Source: a virus. Taken from it: 34,227 nucleotides of DNA. Under the pieces are notes generated by a model. The model saw only the letters and a program-made list of their open reading frames with translations. It was not told where the DNA came from and searched no databases. Where the stretch lies: positions 1 to 34,227 of IMG/VR virus record IMGVR_UViG_3300036829_000047. The stretch is one strand, 5' to 3'. Positions 14,298 through 22,566 of this stretch are shown here, one piece after another. The translations under genes and the position numbers were made by a program. The first letter of the stretch is position 1, and the number at the start of each line of letters is the position of its first letter.

Positions 14298-14970
14298 CCA
14301 GCAGGCGGCGCAGGTCGCGGTCGCCGATCACCTGTCCGCGCAGGTTTCGGCCGCCTGGAGTGCCCTGCTGCACGTCGGCGCGCTGAAACTGACGCTCCCG
14401 CGGCTGTCGGTGGCGGTCGCGGCGCTCGTGCACCAGTATGGCCGCGCGTCGGCCGCGCTGGCGGTGCACTACTACGAGGAACGGCGCCTCGAGGCAGGAG
14501 TTACCGGCAAGTTCACGCCTGTCCCGGCAGATCCGGCGTCCGCTGACGCCGTCGATGAGGCTGTGAGGTGGGCTACGCGGGACCTGTGGTCGCGTCAGCC
14601 GGACGTGACGGCCGCCCGCAGGTCGGTGCAGGCGGTCTCGGAGAAGCTCGCGCTCGACACTGGCCGCGACACGGTCATCGGCGCCGTGCACGCCGACCGG
14701 AAGGCGCGCGGCTGGGCGCGGGTCACCGAGCCGGGAGCCTGCTACTTCTGCGCGATGCTCGCGACGCGCGGGATGGCCTACCGGTCGGAGAAGACAGCGG
14801 ATTTCCGGTCGCACGACCACTGCCGCTGCCACGCCGAACCGGTGTTCACGGCTTACGAGCCGTCAGCGCAGATCCGGGAATGGCAGGCGCTCTGGCACGG
14901 CAGCACGCGCGGCCACAGCGGCAAGGCCGCGATCAAGGCTTTCCGGCAGGAATACGAGGGCCGGAAGTAA
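14284..14970 (+). CDS. VG15/MuF-like minor capsid protein
   Basis: About 228 residues, or 252 if the upstream ATG at 14212 is used. That ATG has a GAGG, but its first 24 residues look like a shadow of the portal tail. The C-terminal half has GACYFCAMLATRGMAYRSE, then SHDHCRCHAEPVF, a Cys/His pattern of the VG15/MuF-like minor head proteins found after the portal in actinophages. Such proteins are thought to be injected or to sit at the portal vertex. No Ser or Asp protease motif is evident. The next gene is the scaffold. Confidence 0.75.
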   Translation: MAAADQQAAQVAVADHLSAQVSAAWSALLHVGALKLTLPRLSVAVAALVHQYGRASAALAVHYYEERRLEAGVTGKFTPVPADPASADAVDEAVRWATRDLWSRQPDVTAARRSVQAVSEKLALDTGRDTVIGAVHADRKARGWARVTEPGACYFCAMLATRGMAYRSEKTADFRSHDHCRCHAEPVFTAYEPSAQIREWQALWHGSTRGHSGKAAIKAFRQEYEGRK

Positions 14971-15012
14971 TGCCCCGCACGGGGCGACGAACCATCCGCA
15001 CGGAGGGTTGCA

Positions 15013-15636
15013 ATGCCGGATAACGGCGAAGGTCAGCAGGATCAGGGCCAGCAGCAGGACGGCCAGGAGCCGGAGGGCCAGCAGGACGGTGGCCAGCAGG
15101 GGGACGGCGGAAAGCCGGAGCCTAAGCAGGACGCGACCGATTGGAAGGCGGCTGCCCGCAAGTGGGAGACGCGCGCCAAGGAAAACGCAGCTGCGGCTAA
15201 GAAGCTGGCCGACATCGAGGCGGCCAACCAGACGGCGCAGGAACGCGCCGAGGCCGCAGCCAAGGTGGCTGAGGAGCGCGCCACGGCGGCGCTTCACAGG
15301 GCGGCGACGGCGGACCTCCGCGCGGCGCTGACCGGCATCGTGCCGGATCCGGCCGCGGTCGTCGATGACCTCAACATCAGCCGCTTTCTCGGCGCTGACG
15401 GCGAGGTTGACGCGGACAAGGTCGCGGCGCTCACGGCGAAGTACACGGCGCTCGCGCCGCCACCGGGCCCGCGCGCCCCGAATCCGAATCCCGGCCAGGG
15501 CAACGGCCGTCAGCCGCAGACGATCGCCGAGCAGCTGGCGGGGCTCGAGCTGAAGCCGGGCGACCGCGCGGCGACGAGACAGTCTCTCAATCTCAAGTCA
15601 AAGCAACTGGCGCAGCTGCGCCAGAACATGGGCTAG
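15013..15636 (+). CDS. Capsid scaffolding protein
   Basis: A 207-residue protein with an excellent RBS (GGAGGG about 6 bases before the ATG). The first 40 residues are Gln/Gly/Asp/Glu-rich and disordered. Residues 43-105 are a long Ala/Glu/Lys helix (KAAARKWETRAKENAAAAKK, then LADIEAANQTAQERAEAAAK) typical of phage scaffolds. The C-terminus is basic and ends KSKQLAQLRQNMG. Scaffolds direct prohead assembly and leave before maturation. It lies directly before the major capsid gene, the expected order. A small GCCCCG/CGGGGC hairpin at 14972-14985 lies in the upstream gap. Confidence 0.85.
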   Translation: MPDNGEGQQDQGQQQDGQEPEGQQDGGQQGDGGKPEPKQDATDWKAAARKWETRAKENAAAAKKLADIEAANQTAQERAEAAAKVAEERATAALHRAATADLRAALTGIVPDPAAVVDDLNISRFLGADGEVDADKVAALTAKYTALAPPPGPRAPNPNPGQGNGRQPQTIAEQLAGLELKPGDRAATRQSLNLKSKQLAQLRQNMG

Positions 15637-15670
15637 GCGAGTGCCGGCCCGGAACGAGAAAGGATAGGCG

Positions 15671-16630
15671 ATGGCCGCAGTTTCTGGCGTCGGCACCACC
15701 TACAACCTGCCGAACTACCACGGTGAGCTGTTCACCGTGAGCCCGGTCGATACTCCGTTCCTGTCCGCCATCGGCGGCATCAACGGCGCGAAGACCGTCC
15801 ACTCCAAGACGTGGGAGTGGCAGACGATCGACCGGCGCTCGAGCTCGGCGAACAACGCGGCACTGGAGGGCCAGGCGGCTCCGTCGGGCACCGCGCGGAG
15901 CCGGGCGAACGTCTCCAACATCACCGAGATTCACCACTCGGCGATCGAGGTGTCCTACTCCAAGCTGGCAGCTACCGGCCAGTACGCGGGCCAGAACGTG
16001 TCCGCGGAGTGGGATGACGCCGTCATCGACGAAATCCAGCTTCAGACTCAGGCTGAGCTGCAGTCGATGGGCGTCGACATCGAGCAGTCGTTCCTCAACG
16101 GCACGCTGCACGTACCGGCCGACAACACGACGGCGCGCGCTACGCAGGGCATCCTCGGCGCGATCGCCACGAGCGTGGTGGCGGCCGGGGGTGCGGTGAC
16201 AACGGCGATGGTGGACGCGCTGCTGCAGGACATGTACGGCGCGGGCGCGCCGCTCATGCAGGAGTCGACGGTGTTCCTCGGGAACGCGCAGACGGCTCAG
16301 GCGCTGAGCGACGTCTACGCGGCCAGTTCGCAGTTGTCCGCTCCTACGCGGGACCGCACCGTGGGCGGCATGGCCATCAAGACGATCACGACCTTGTACG
16401 GGGATTTCGGCGTCATGATGGACCGCCACATGCCCGCGGGCGTGCTGGCGCTCGTCGACCTCGCCGCGTGCTACCCGGTGTTCACCGAGATCCCGCAGAA
16501 GGGCGTGCTGTTCGTCGAGCCGCTCGCCAAGACCGGCGCGACGGAGAAGTACCAGCTGTACGGCGAGATCGGCCTCGAGTACGGCCCGGAGACCTACCAC
16601 GGCAAGATCACCGGGATCACGTTCTCCTGA
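15671..16630 (+). CDS. Major capsid protein, SU10-like family
   Basis: A 319-residue HK97-fold protein. The start MAAVSGVGTTYNLPNYHGEL followed by FTVSPVDTPFLSAIGG is the SU10/DUF5309-type N-terminus. The remainder shows KTWEWQTIDRRSSSANNAALEG, a long helix (EWDDAVIDEIQLQTQAELQS) that is the likely spine helix, and a C-terminal P-domain ending in the GEIGLEYGPETYHGKITGI segment. No long delta domain is evident, so scaffolding is supplied by the separate upstream protein. RBS is AAAGGA. Confidence 0.88.
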   Translation: MAAVSGVGTTYNLPNYHGELFTVSPVDTPFLSAIGGINGAKTVHSKTWEWQTIDRRSSSANNAALEGQAAPSGTARSRANVSNITEIHHSAIEVSYSKLAATGQYAGQNVSAEWDDAVIDEIQLQTQAELQSMGVDIEQSFLNGTLHVPADNTTARATQGILGAIATSVVAAGGAVTTAMVDALLQDMYGAGAPLMQESTVFLGNAQTAQALSDVYAASSQLSAPTRDRTVGGMAIKTITTLYGDFGVMMDRHMPAGVLALVDLAACYPVFTEIPQKGVLFVEPLAKTGATEKYQLYGEIGLEYGPETYHGKITGITFS

Positions 16631-16845
16631 TGGCTGAGTACGTCTTCACGGCCGCCGCGGGCGTCCGGTTCATGAGTGAGGGCATCGTCTTCGAGCGTGC
16701 CCCGGAACTGGATACCCCCGGCGGCCAGAAGCGCTACCGGTTCGCCACGTCCGACGCGAAGGTGGCTGCGCGCCTGCGCAAGCTGGACGATTTCGGCATT
16801 GCCGAGGTCAAGGAGGCCAAGAATGTCGGTGCTGGCGACTCCTGA
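16630..16845 (+). CDS. Small head protein (71 aa)
   Basis: The ATG overlaps the capsid TGA by one base (TGATG), giving strict coupling. The protein starts MAEYVFTAAAGVRFMSEGIV and ends KEAKNVGAGDS, with a basic central segment (RYRFATSDAKVAARLRKLDD). Small proteins of this kind after the capsid gene are often capsid decoration or head-assembly accessories. No firm match. Its end overlaps the next gene by 23 bases and carries that gene's AAGGAGG ribosome-binding site. Confidence 0.55.
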   Translation: MAEYVFTAAAGVRFMSEGIVFERAPELDTPGGQKRYRFATSDAKVAARLRKLDDFGIAEVKEAKNVGAGDS

Positions 16846-17248
16846 CGACCTGGCCACGTTCCTCGGCATCACCGGGAACATCGACACGGACCGGGCTCAG
16901 CTGCTGCTGGACCTGGCTGAGGGCGAGGCGTCGGCGATTGTGACGCCGCTGCCGATGAACGCCAAGTCGGTGGTCCTGACGGCTGCGGCACGTGCCTACG
17001 CCAACCCGGAAATGGTGAATTCGTCGTCTGTCGGGTCGGTGTCGGCCTCGTTCGGCAGCGGTGGCCTGTACCTGATGCGGAACGAGCGGCGCACGCTCGA
17101 GCGCATGGCCGGGATCGGCGCCGGCGCGTTCACGGTCAACCCGGCACCGAACGCCGGCGTGGACTACCGCGATCCGCTGCGCTCTCCGGCGCTCGAGGAC
17201 ATCGAGGAGTTCACTCTCGACTACCCCGACCTGATTGACGAGCCATGA
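16823..17248 (+). CDS. Head-tail connector (adaptor) protein
   Basis: A 141-residue protein whose ATG at 16823 follows AAGGAGG. It opens SVLATPDDLATFLGITGNID, then DRAQLLLDLAEGEASAIV, the helical start of Gp15/gp6-like adaptor proteins that bind the portal after packaging. The middle has the AAARAYANPEMVNSSSVGSV segment and a loop with FGSGGLYLMRNERRTL. The C-terminus is acidic. It lies first in the connector block, and ATGA joins it to the next gene. Confidence 0.78.
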   Translation: MSVLATPDDLATFLGITGNIDTDRAQLLLDLAEGEASAIVTPLPMNAKSVVLTAAARAYANPEMVNSSSVGSVSASFGSGGLYLMRNERRTLERMAGIGAGAFTVNPAPNAGVDYRDPLRSPALEDIEEFTLDYPDLIDEP

Positions 17249-17577
17249 TCACGGCTCTGGGGTCTGACACGGTGACGGTGCTCCGCGGGCGTACCCGGGA
17301 TAACTGGGGCAACCTGCAGGGCACCGACACCGAAACGCCGGTCAGCGGGTGCAGCGTGCAGCCGCTCGGCGGCGTCGAGCAGACCGACCGCGGCGAGCTC
17401 GTCGTCACGAACGTGACGCTGTTCGCCCCGGCCGGGGCGGACATCCGCGCAACCGACCGCGTCCGCTGGCTTGACGACGTGTACGCGGTCAACGGGCCGC
17501 CGGAGTCGTGGGGCGACCGGATTGGCCGGCCAAGCCACGTCCAGGTGCAGCTGAAGCTGACGGAGGGGAACGCGTGA
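17245..17577 (+). CDS. Head-tail stopper/connector protein
   Basis: A 110-residue, mostly beta protein. The pattern TVTVLRGRTRDNWGN, then CSVQPLGG, LVVTNVTLFAPAGADIRATD, RVRWLDDVYAVNGPPESWG matches the small beta-barrel stopper/head-closure proteins of siphophages (SPP1 gp16-like). It would close the connector to keep DNA inside the capsid. ATGA and GTGA overlaps tie it to the adaptor and the gp10-like neck protein. Confidence 0.78.
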   Translation: MITALGSDTVTVLRGRTRDNWGNLQGTDTETPVSGCSVQPLGGVEQTDRGELVVTNVTLFAPAGADIRATDRVRWLDDVYAVNGPPESWGDRIGRPSHVQVQLKLTEGNA

Positions 17578-17885
17578 CCGTCCGCTACAAGCCCGACATC
17601 GCCGACACCGGCCGGCTGATGAAGGGCCCGGAAATGCAGGCGCTCATGCGCGAGATTGCAGAGGAAGGCAAGGCGCTCGCCGAGTCGATCGCGCCCGTGG
17701 AAACCGGTGAGTACAAGTCATCGTTCCGCGTGGAGGTGACCGCGCACGGCGGCCTCGGCGTCGGCGGCGACCGCGCGCAGGCGAACCTGATCAACGACAG
17801 CCCGCACGCGGCCTACGTCGAATGGCAGGACAACAAGCACGTCCTGGCCAAGGCAGCGGACTACATGCAGAAGATCGTCGGCTGA
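17574..17885 (+). CDS. Neck protein, HK97 gp10-like
   Basis: A 103-residue protein from a GTG overlapping the stopper stop. Helix ALMREIAEEGKALAESIAPV precedes ETGEYKSSFRVEV and HAAYVEWQDNKHVLAKAADY, the arrangement of HK97-gp10-like tail-component/neck proteins (long helix, the P-x-x-T-G-x-Y/L-x-S-S/I motif, then a beta segment with A-x-Y-V-E). It sits between the stopper and the tail terminator as in most siphophages. It overlaps the next ATG by one base. Confidence 0.82.
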   Translation: MTVRYKPDIADTGRLMKGPEMQALMREIAEEGKALAESIAPVETGEYKSSFRVEVTAHGGLGVGGDRAQANLINDSPHAAYVEWQDNKHVLAKAADYMQKIVG

Positions 17886-18298
17886 TGCCGCGCCACAGCA
17901 TCAGCGACGTCTACCCGGACGCCGAGCGGGCGCTCGGCGACCTGCTGGCCGACCTCGGCACGACGGGCAGTGAGACGCCGTCGACGCTGCAGTCGGACCT
18001 GCCGTACATCCGGCTCACCCGCACCGGCGGCAGCGACGACCTCGTCACCGACACATCCACCGTCAGCGTCGACGTGTTCGCCGCCAGCGCCGATGACGCC
18101 AAGGCCACTGCGGAGCAGATCCGCCAGCGGCTCACCTGGGGCCCGTTCATCTCCGACGTCCCGTTCAACACCGCTCACGGCCTCATCGACCGTGCGCGCA
18201 CGAACGTCGGGCCGTTCATGCTGGCGCCCACTGACAGCGACAACCTGCGGCTCTGCGCCGCGTCCTACATCGTTTCCATGAGGAGGGCCAGTGCCTGA
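17885..18298 (+). CDS. Tail terminator protein
   Basis: A 137-residue protein (ATG at 17885, TGATG overlap). It has an N-terminal helix (YPDAERALGDLLADLG), then LPYIRLTRTGGSDDLVTDTS with TVSVDVFAASADDAKATAEQ, the alternating beta/alpha pattern of gpU/tail-completion-like proteins. These cap the tail tube and join it to the neck. It precedes the major tail protein gene, whose RBS lies inside its 3' end. Confidence 0.8.
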   Translation: MPRHSISDVYPDAERALGDLLADLGTTGSETPSTLQSDLPYIRLTRTGGSDDLVTDTSTVSVDVFAASADDAKATAEQIRQRLTWGPFISDVPFNTAHGLIDRARTNVGPFMLAPTDSDNLRLCAASYIVSMRRASA

Positions 18299-18968
18299 CA
18301 TCACGTTCGCCGACCTGGACAACAAGAAGGTTGATCTCATCCGCAAGGCGCTGCAGGGCGCCGTGCTGCTCGGGCAGCCGGGCACGGCGATGCCGTCCAG
18401 CCTGACCGTCGACAGCACGACGACCCCCGGCACGCCGGTGCTGAATTCGGTGATCCAGACGGACTTCAAGGACCTCGGCGAGATCTCGGACGCCGGCGCA
18501 GTGTTCAGCGACGCCGTGTCCACGAACGACATCACGTCGTGGGGGCGGCTCGAGCCATCGCGGCGCGACATCTCCAGCGACGTGACCACGCTGCACGTCG
18601 TGGCGCAGGAAACGAACCTGATGACGCTGACGTCGTACTACGGCCTCACCAGCGATGCCATCACCCCAAACGCCACCACGGGTGAAGTTGCGGTGCGCAA
18701 GCCGTCTACCGCGGCCGTCACCTACTACCCCATGATCGTCATCGGCGTCGACGGCAACGAGGACAACGAGATTTACTGTGCCGCTTTCCTCCCGCGTGTG
18801 GGCCTGTCCGACCGCGGTGACAAGACGCTGGCCAGCGGCGCCGACGGCATCTATCAAGACAGCACGTGGACGGCGTTTACCGACACGACCGCGGGCTACA
18901 GCCTCGAGTGGCACTACGGCGGCCCGGGCTGGAAGGCGCTGCTCACGGAGATGGGATTCGGCGCCTGA
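18291..18968 (+). CDS. Major tail tube protein
   Basis: A 225-residue protein from a GTG with a strong AGGAGGG just upstream, consistent with high expression. The sequence has helix LDNKKVDLIRKALQGAVLLG and then mostly beta structure (SWGRLEPSRRDI, TLHVVAQETNLMTL, TYYPMIVIGVDGNEDNEIYC, YSLEWHYGGPGWKALLTEMG), as in siphophage tail tube proteins. It occupies the conserved slot between the tail terminator and the chaperone genes. Confidence 0.82.
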   Translation: MPDITFADLDNKKVDLIRKALQGAVLLGQPGTAMPSSLTVDSTTTPGTPVLNSVIQTDFKDLGEISDAGAVFSDAVSTNDITSWGRLEPSRRDISSDVTTLHVVAQETNLMTLTSYYGLTSDAITPNATTGEVAVRKPSTAAVTYYPMIVIGVDGNEDNEIYCAAFLPRVGLSDRGDKTLASGADGIYQDSTWTAFTDTTAGYSLEWHYGGPGWKALLTEMGFGA

Positions 18969-19261
18969 TGAAGACTCTCGCACAGCTGAACGCCGAGGCC
19001 AAGCGCGACCCGTTCGTGCTTGGCCTCGGCGGCAGCGACGGCACGGTCACGTTCCCTCAGCCCACGTTCGGGCAGGCTGTCGACGCATCGCAGGAAGCGG
19101 CCGACGTGGTTAGCCTGCTGCGCGCCTACGCCCTCGAGGCGGACCGCGACAAGCTGGAGAAGGCGCTCCGGGCGTCGGCGGCGACGGTGCCTCAGCAGGT
19201 GCTCGACATGGTGCACGAGGCGTTCGGCATGGGAAATCCGGCAGCCTCGCCGTCCTCCTAG
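18968..19261 (+). CDS. Tail assembly chaperone, short form (G-like)
   Basis: A 97-residue protein whose ATG overlaps the tail-tube TGA. Helices such as FGQAVDASQEAADVVSLLRA and AATVPQQVLDMVHEAFGMGN fit the siphophage G-type chaperone, which wraps the tape measure during tail assembly. The frame ends in SPSS at 19261, after the slippery site. About 90 residues are shared with the frameshifted G-T form. Confidence 0.85.
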   Translation: MKTLAQLNAEAKRDPFVLGLGGSDGTVTFPQPTFGQAVDASQEAADVVSLLRAYALEADRDKLEKALRASAATVPQQVLDMVHEAFGMGNPAASPSS

Positions 19262-19665
19262 AGAGGTACAGCGGGGCTGCCCGCGCCGACCTGCGACGGT
19301 ATTACGGCGTCGACCTGCTCGGCGTATTCCGCGGCGAGATGACCGCCGATGCGTGCTGGGACCTGCTGATGCATCTCCCGCGCGATTCGGCGCTCATGGC
19401 GGCGCTCGCCGCCGATCCCGAGTTCGCCAGCGAGGCGACGCCGGGACCGCCGCCGTGGACGGAGTTCGGGCCCGAGGTCCAGGCGCTGGCCGAACTCAAC
19501 GACCGCGTCGGCGCGCTGGTGTCCCTTGTGGCCAGCATCGGCGGGACGAAGGTGAAGATCCCGCCGTACCCGCGCCCGACGGGCCCGCTCGAGCGCGTAC
19601 GCGCGGTGGAGAAGCGGCAGCGGCATAAGGCGCTACTGGCGCGCATCGGCATAGGGAGGGAGTGA
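18968..19665 (+). CDS. Tail assembly chaperone, -1 frameshift product (G-T fusion)
   Basis: About 232 residues, read to 19237 in the G frame and then in the -1 frame from 19237 to 19665. The -1 frame is open from the slip site to the TAG at the end with no start needed, and the added part reads SGSLAVLLERYSGAARADLR then YYGVDLLGVF and ends with a basic helix (VRAVEKRQRHKALLARIGI). A G-T fusion made by -1 frameshifting at this locus is conserved in lambda-like and many other siphophage tails. The next gene, as expected, is the tape measure. Confidence 0.85.
19231..19237 (+). promoter_or_regulatory. Programmed -1 ribosomal frameshift site G GGA AAT
   Basis: The heptamer G GGA AAT has the canonical X XXY YYZ form in the zero frame (codons atG GGA AAT). 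Slipping back one base re-pairs the tRNAs on GGG AAA. The zero frame ends 24 bases later, and the -1 frame runs open for over 400 bases, exactly the arrangement of lambda-type tail chaperone genes. The downstream 50 bases are GC-rich, but I did not define a stimulatory stem or pseudoknot. Confidence 0.88.
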
Positions 19666-19666
19666 C

Positions 19667-22315
19667 ATGACGTACGTTGCGGGCGCGGCAAGCGTCAGCA
19701 TTACCCCCGATTTCAGCAACTTCCATAAGAAGATCGGCGCTGATCTCGACAAGGAAGACGCGAGCTTCACCAAAGCGGGCGACCGCTGGGGGAAGCTGGC
19801 GGCAGACGGCTTCAAAGCGCGGTTCAAAGCCGCTGACATGCCGACGGCCAAGATCAAGGCCGATGCGGACACGGCCGAGGCAGACGCCAAACTCGACAAG
19901 GCGGCGCGCAACCGTACCGCGAAGATCAAGCTCGACGCGTCGTGGCTGACGTCGCCCGCCGCGCTGATCGGCGCCGGCGCGCTCACGCTCGGCCCGCAGG
20001 CGCTCGGCCTCGGCGCGGGTGCCGTCGGCGGCGGTGTCGCGCTCGGCGCCGCAGCCGCGGGCGTGGCCAGCTTCGCGGCCGTCGCGGTGCCGATGTTCAG
20101 CAAGATCACCAAAGCGCAGTCGGCGCTGACGACCGCTCAGCAGCAGTACGACAAGGCGACGACGGCGGCGGGCCGCGCATCGGCGCTCAAGGCCGAGGCT
20201 GCGGCAACGGCCGGGCTGACGTCGAGTGAGAAGTCCCTCGCTGTCCAGCTGACCGGCCTCACCGGCGCATGGCACAAGATGCAGGCGCAAGAGGAGCCGA
20301 TTGCCAGCGCCGCGCTGCTGGGATGGTTCCAGGCGGCGCGCACTGCGGTGGGCTACTTCCCGAAGGTCTTCGAGCCTGCCGCGTCGGCCATCGGCGACCT
20401 GGGCGACAAGGCGAAGTCCGCGCTGCAGGCGCCGTTCTGGGGCAAGTTCTTCACTACGCTCGGCAAGACGGGCAAGGGCGCCATTACCGGCTTCGGTGAT
20501 GCCCTGGGCCACGTCGGCGACGGGTTCGCGCACCTGTTCGTCACGTTCGCGCCCGACATCAACAAGCTGCCCGGCCTGATCGACAAGTGGGCCGCGTCAT
20601 TCGACAACTGGGCGACGCATTACAGCAGGTCCGGCTTCGACTCGTTCATGAAAAAGACGTTCAGCGCGGGCAACGTGGCCAGCCTCAAGGGCGATCTTCA
20701 GGCGCTCGGGACGACACTCGGCAACGTCGCCAAGGCAACGGCGAACCTGTCACCGGCCGCGTTCGGCGGCCTGAACAACCTGCTCACAGTCATGGCCAAG
20801 CTGTCGCCCGGCCAGATCGAGGCCATCGGCGTCCTGTTCGGTGTCGGGAAGACGGTCGGGGGAGCCGGTAACCTCGCGAAGCTGCTCAGCGGCCCAGGTT
20901 CCCTGGACACGGGCATTCTCGGCAGCATTCTCGGCGGCAAGGGCAAGGCCGGGAAAGCGGCTACTGCTGCCGGGGAAGCGGAAGGGGCCGCAGGCAAGTC
21001 GGGCCTGTCGAAGATCCTTGGCGGCGGCGCGGCAGACGGCATCGTGGGGCTGCTTCCGGCTGCTGCCACTGGCGGTCTGCTGTACGGGCTGAGCAAGATC
21101 AAGAACCCGGACAAGTCGTCGTGGCTGACGGAAGGCCCGGGCGGCAAGCAGGGCGGATGGAACAACTTCGGGCAGGCCGGCCGCAACATAGGCAACTGGA
21201 CCGCGGGTGCCCCGGCGAACTGGGCGACCACCGGGTTTTCCGGGGCATACACCCACTTCCAGCGCGATTTCGCCGGGAAGATCACGTCGTGGTTCACGCA
21301 GTCGCTGCCGCACGCGTTCAGCGCCGCGGGATCCTGGCTGACCGGCACCGGGAGCTCCATCGCCTCCGGCCTCGTCCGCGGGTGGAATGCCGCGTCCGGT
21401 GCCGTAACGAGCTCGTTCGGCTCGGTCCGCACGTGGGCGGGACGCGCCGTCTCCGGCTCCGTGAACTGGCTGCGCGGCGCCGGTAACGGCGTGGCGACCG
21501 GCCTGGTGCGCGGCTGGAATGGTGCGGGCCGCGCCGTCTCCGGCGCGTTCGGGCGCGCCAAGGGCTGGGCTGTCGGCGCGGTGTCGACGGCTGGCGGCTG
21601 GCTGCATTCCGCGGGAAACGCGGTCGGTACCGGCCTGGTGCGCGGCTGGAATGGTGCGGGCAACGCGACATCGGGCGCGTTCCGGCGCGCGCGGTCGTGG
21701 GCGACGTCGGCAGTGTCGACGGCTGGCGGCTGGCTGCGCCCGGCGGGCAACGTGGCGGCCTCCGGGCTCGTCCGCGGGTGGGGTGCGGCGTCCGGTGCCA
21801 TCTCCGGCGCGTTCGGCCGCGCGTCGTCGTGGGCCGCGGGCGCGTTCCGCGGCGCGGGCGGCTGGCTCGTCGGCGCGGGCGAGTCGATCATGAACGGCCT
21901 TGCCGCCGGGCTGAACTGGGGCATCGGCAAGGTACAGAGCATCCTCAACTGGGTTACCGCGCACATCCCGTCGTGGAAGGGCCCTCCGGCCTATGACGCC
22001 GTGATGCTGAAGCCGGCCGGTCAGCTCATCATGGGCGGCCTGCAGAACTCGCTGGCCGCAGGCATTCCCGGCGTCCGAGGGACGATGCAGGACGCGACCG
22101 CGGCTATCGCGGCCGGTCTGCGCGTGCCGGCGCTGTCCGGTTCGGCGCTGTCCGGTTCGGCACTGCGCGGCGGCGACGGCCTGGCGCTCGTCGTCAGTGC
22201 CGGAAGCAACGACGCGCTGCTGAAGGCGATCGTGACCAGTCTCCGCTACGACATCCAGGCAGGCAGCGGCGGCGACGTGCAGAAGCACCTCGGCCGCGGA
22301 AAGGCGCGCACATGA
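19667..22315 (+). CDS. Tape measure protein
   Basis: An 882-residue protein with a good RBS (AGGGAGGG). It determines tail length and is threaded in the tube. It has a charged N-terminal helical part with Lys/Asp repeats, a long hydrophobic Gly/Ala stretch (about residues 100-145), and several helical segments. A five-fold 44-residue repeat covers about residues 555-765. It ends in a conserved-looking MQDATAAIAAGL region. Using the usual 1.5 angstrom per residue rule, the tail would be about 130 nm. No lysozyme or peptidase motif was seen. Confidence 0.88.
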   Translation: MTYVAGAASVSITPDFSNFHKKIGADLDKEDASFTKAGDRWGKLAADGFKARFKAADMPTAKIKADADTAEADAKLDKAARNRTAKIKLDASWLTSPAALIGAGALTLGPQALGLGAGAVGGGVALGAAAAGVASFAAVAVPMFSKITKAQSALTTAQQQYDKATTAAGRASALKAEAAATAGLTSSEKSLAVQLTGLTGAWHKMQAQEEPIASAALLGWFQAARTAVGYFPKVFEPAASAIGDLGDKAKSALQAPFWGKFFTTLGKTGKGAITGFGDALGHVGDGFAHLFVTFAPDINKLPGLIDKWAASFDNWATHYSRSGFDSFMKKTFSAGNVASLKGDLQALGTTLGNVAKATANLSPAAFGGLNNLLTVMAKLSPGQIEAIGVLFGVGKTVGGAGNLAKLLSGPGSLDTGILGSILGGKGKAGKAATAAGEAEGAAGKSGLSKILGGGAADGIVGLLPAAATGGLLYGLSKIKNPDKSSWLTEGPGGKQGGWNNFGQAGRNIGNWTAGAPANWATTGFSGAYTHFQRDFAGKITSWFTQSLPHAFSAAGSWLTGTGSSIASGLVRGWNAASGAVTSSFGSVRTWAGRAVSGSVNWLRGAGNGVATGLVRGWNGAGRAVSGAFGRAKGWAVGAVSTAGGWLHSAGNAVGTGLVRGWNGAGNATSGAFRRARSWATSAVSTAGGWLRPAGNVAASGLVRGWGAASGAISGAFGRASSWAAGAFRGAGGWLVGAGESIMNGLAAGLNWGIGKVQSILNWVTAHIPSWKGPPAYDAVMLKPAGQLIMGGLQNSLAAGIPGVRGTMQDATAAIAAGLRVPALSGSALSGSALRGGDGLALVVSAGSNDALLKAIVTSLRYDIQAGSGGDVQKHLGRGKART
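21329..21988 (+). repeat. 132-bp tandem repeat within the tape measure gene
   Basis: An anchor motif recurs at 21368, 21500, 21632, 21764 and 21896, always exactly 132 bases apart, encoding 44-residue units. The first four read G-L-V-R-G-W(N/G); the fifth is degenerate (GLAAGLNWG). The units share the pattern G-x-W-L...A-G-N...SGAF-R-A-x-x-W-A. Units two and three are nearly identical in DNA, as in recent duplication. Spacing that keeps the frame means the repeat number could vary with the tail length. Confidence 0.85.
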
Positions 22316-22566
22316 CGTCTAACTACTGGGGCAGTACGTATTGGCCTATTGGCCTGATCGCCGCTTCGGTGGCGTTCCTGGTGCCGGAGCTGTATGCGCT
22401 GTTCACCGACGCGAACAACACGCTTTCGGATTACTGCTGGCGTGAGCTGCACGTCTCCCGCGCCTTCGAGCTGTCCGCGCACGGTGCGGCGTGGTGGCTG
22501 TCGCTGATCGCCTGGGGCGTGTTCGTAGTCGTGATCACGCTGCACATCTGGTACAGGGCCGGCTGA
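22312..22566 (+). CDS. Two-TM membrane protein between tape measure and tailspike
   Basis: An 84-residue protein overlapping the tape measure stop by ATGA. It has two hydrophobic helices: WPIGLIAASVAFLVPELYAL (about 11-30) and WWLSLIAWGVFVVVITLHIW (about 61-80), with a charged loop between. A small membrane protein at this place occurs in some actinophage genomes; a holin-like or injection-related role is possible but not shown. It is TGATG-coupled to the tailspike gene. Confidence 0.65.
   Translation: MTSNYWGSTYWPIGLIAASVAFLVPELYALFTDANNTLSDYCWRELHVSRAFELSAHGAAWWLSLIAWGVFVVVITLHIWYRAG

Noticed and set aside
14212-15636. Dedicated capsid maturation protease
   Set aside because: Neither the VG15/MuF-like gene nor the scaffold shows a Ser-His-Asp or ClpP-like motif. 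Some scaffold-containing phages lack a protease, so its absence alone is not notable.
22130-22159. 15-bp tandem repeat encoding ALSGS twice in the tape measure C-terminus
   Set aside because: Only two exact copies in a low-complexity Ser/Gly linker; too short to infer function.
20750-22288. Minus-strand open frame (512 codons) opposite the tape measure gene
   Set aside because: Composition is Arg/Ala/Pro-rich and repeats simply mirror the 132-bp array. It is a codon-bias artefact of GC-rich DNA.
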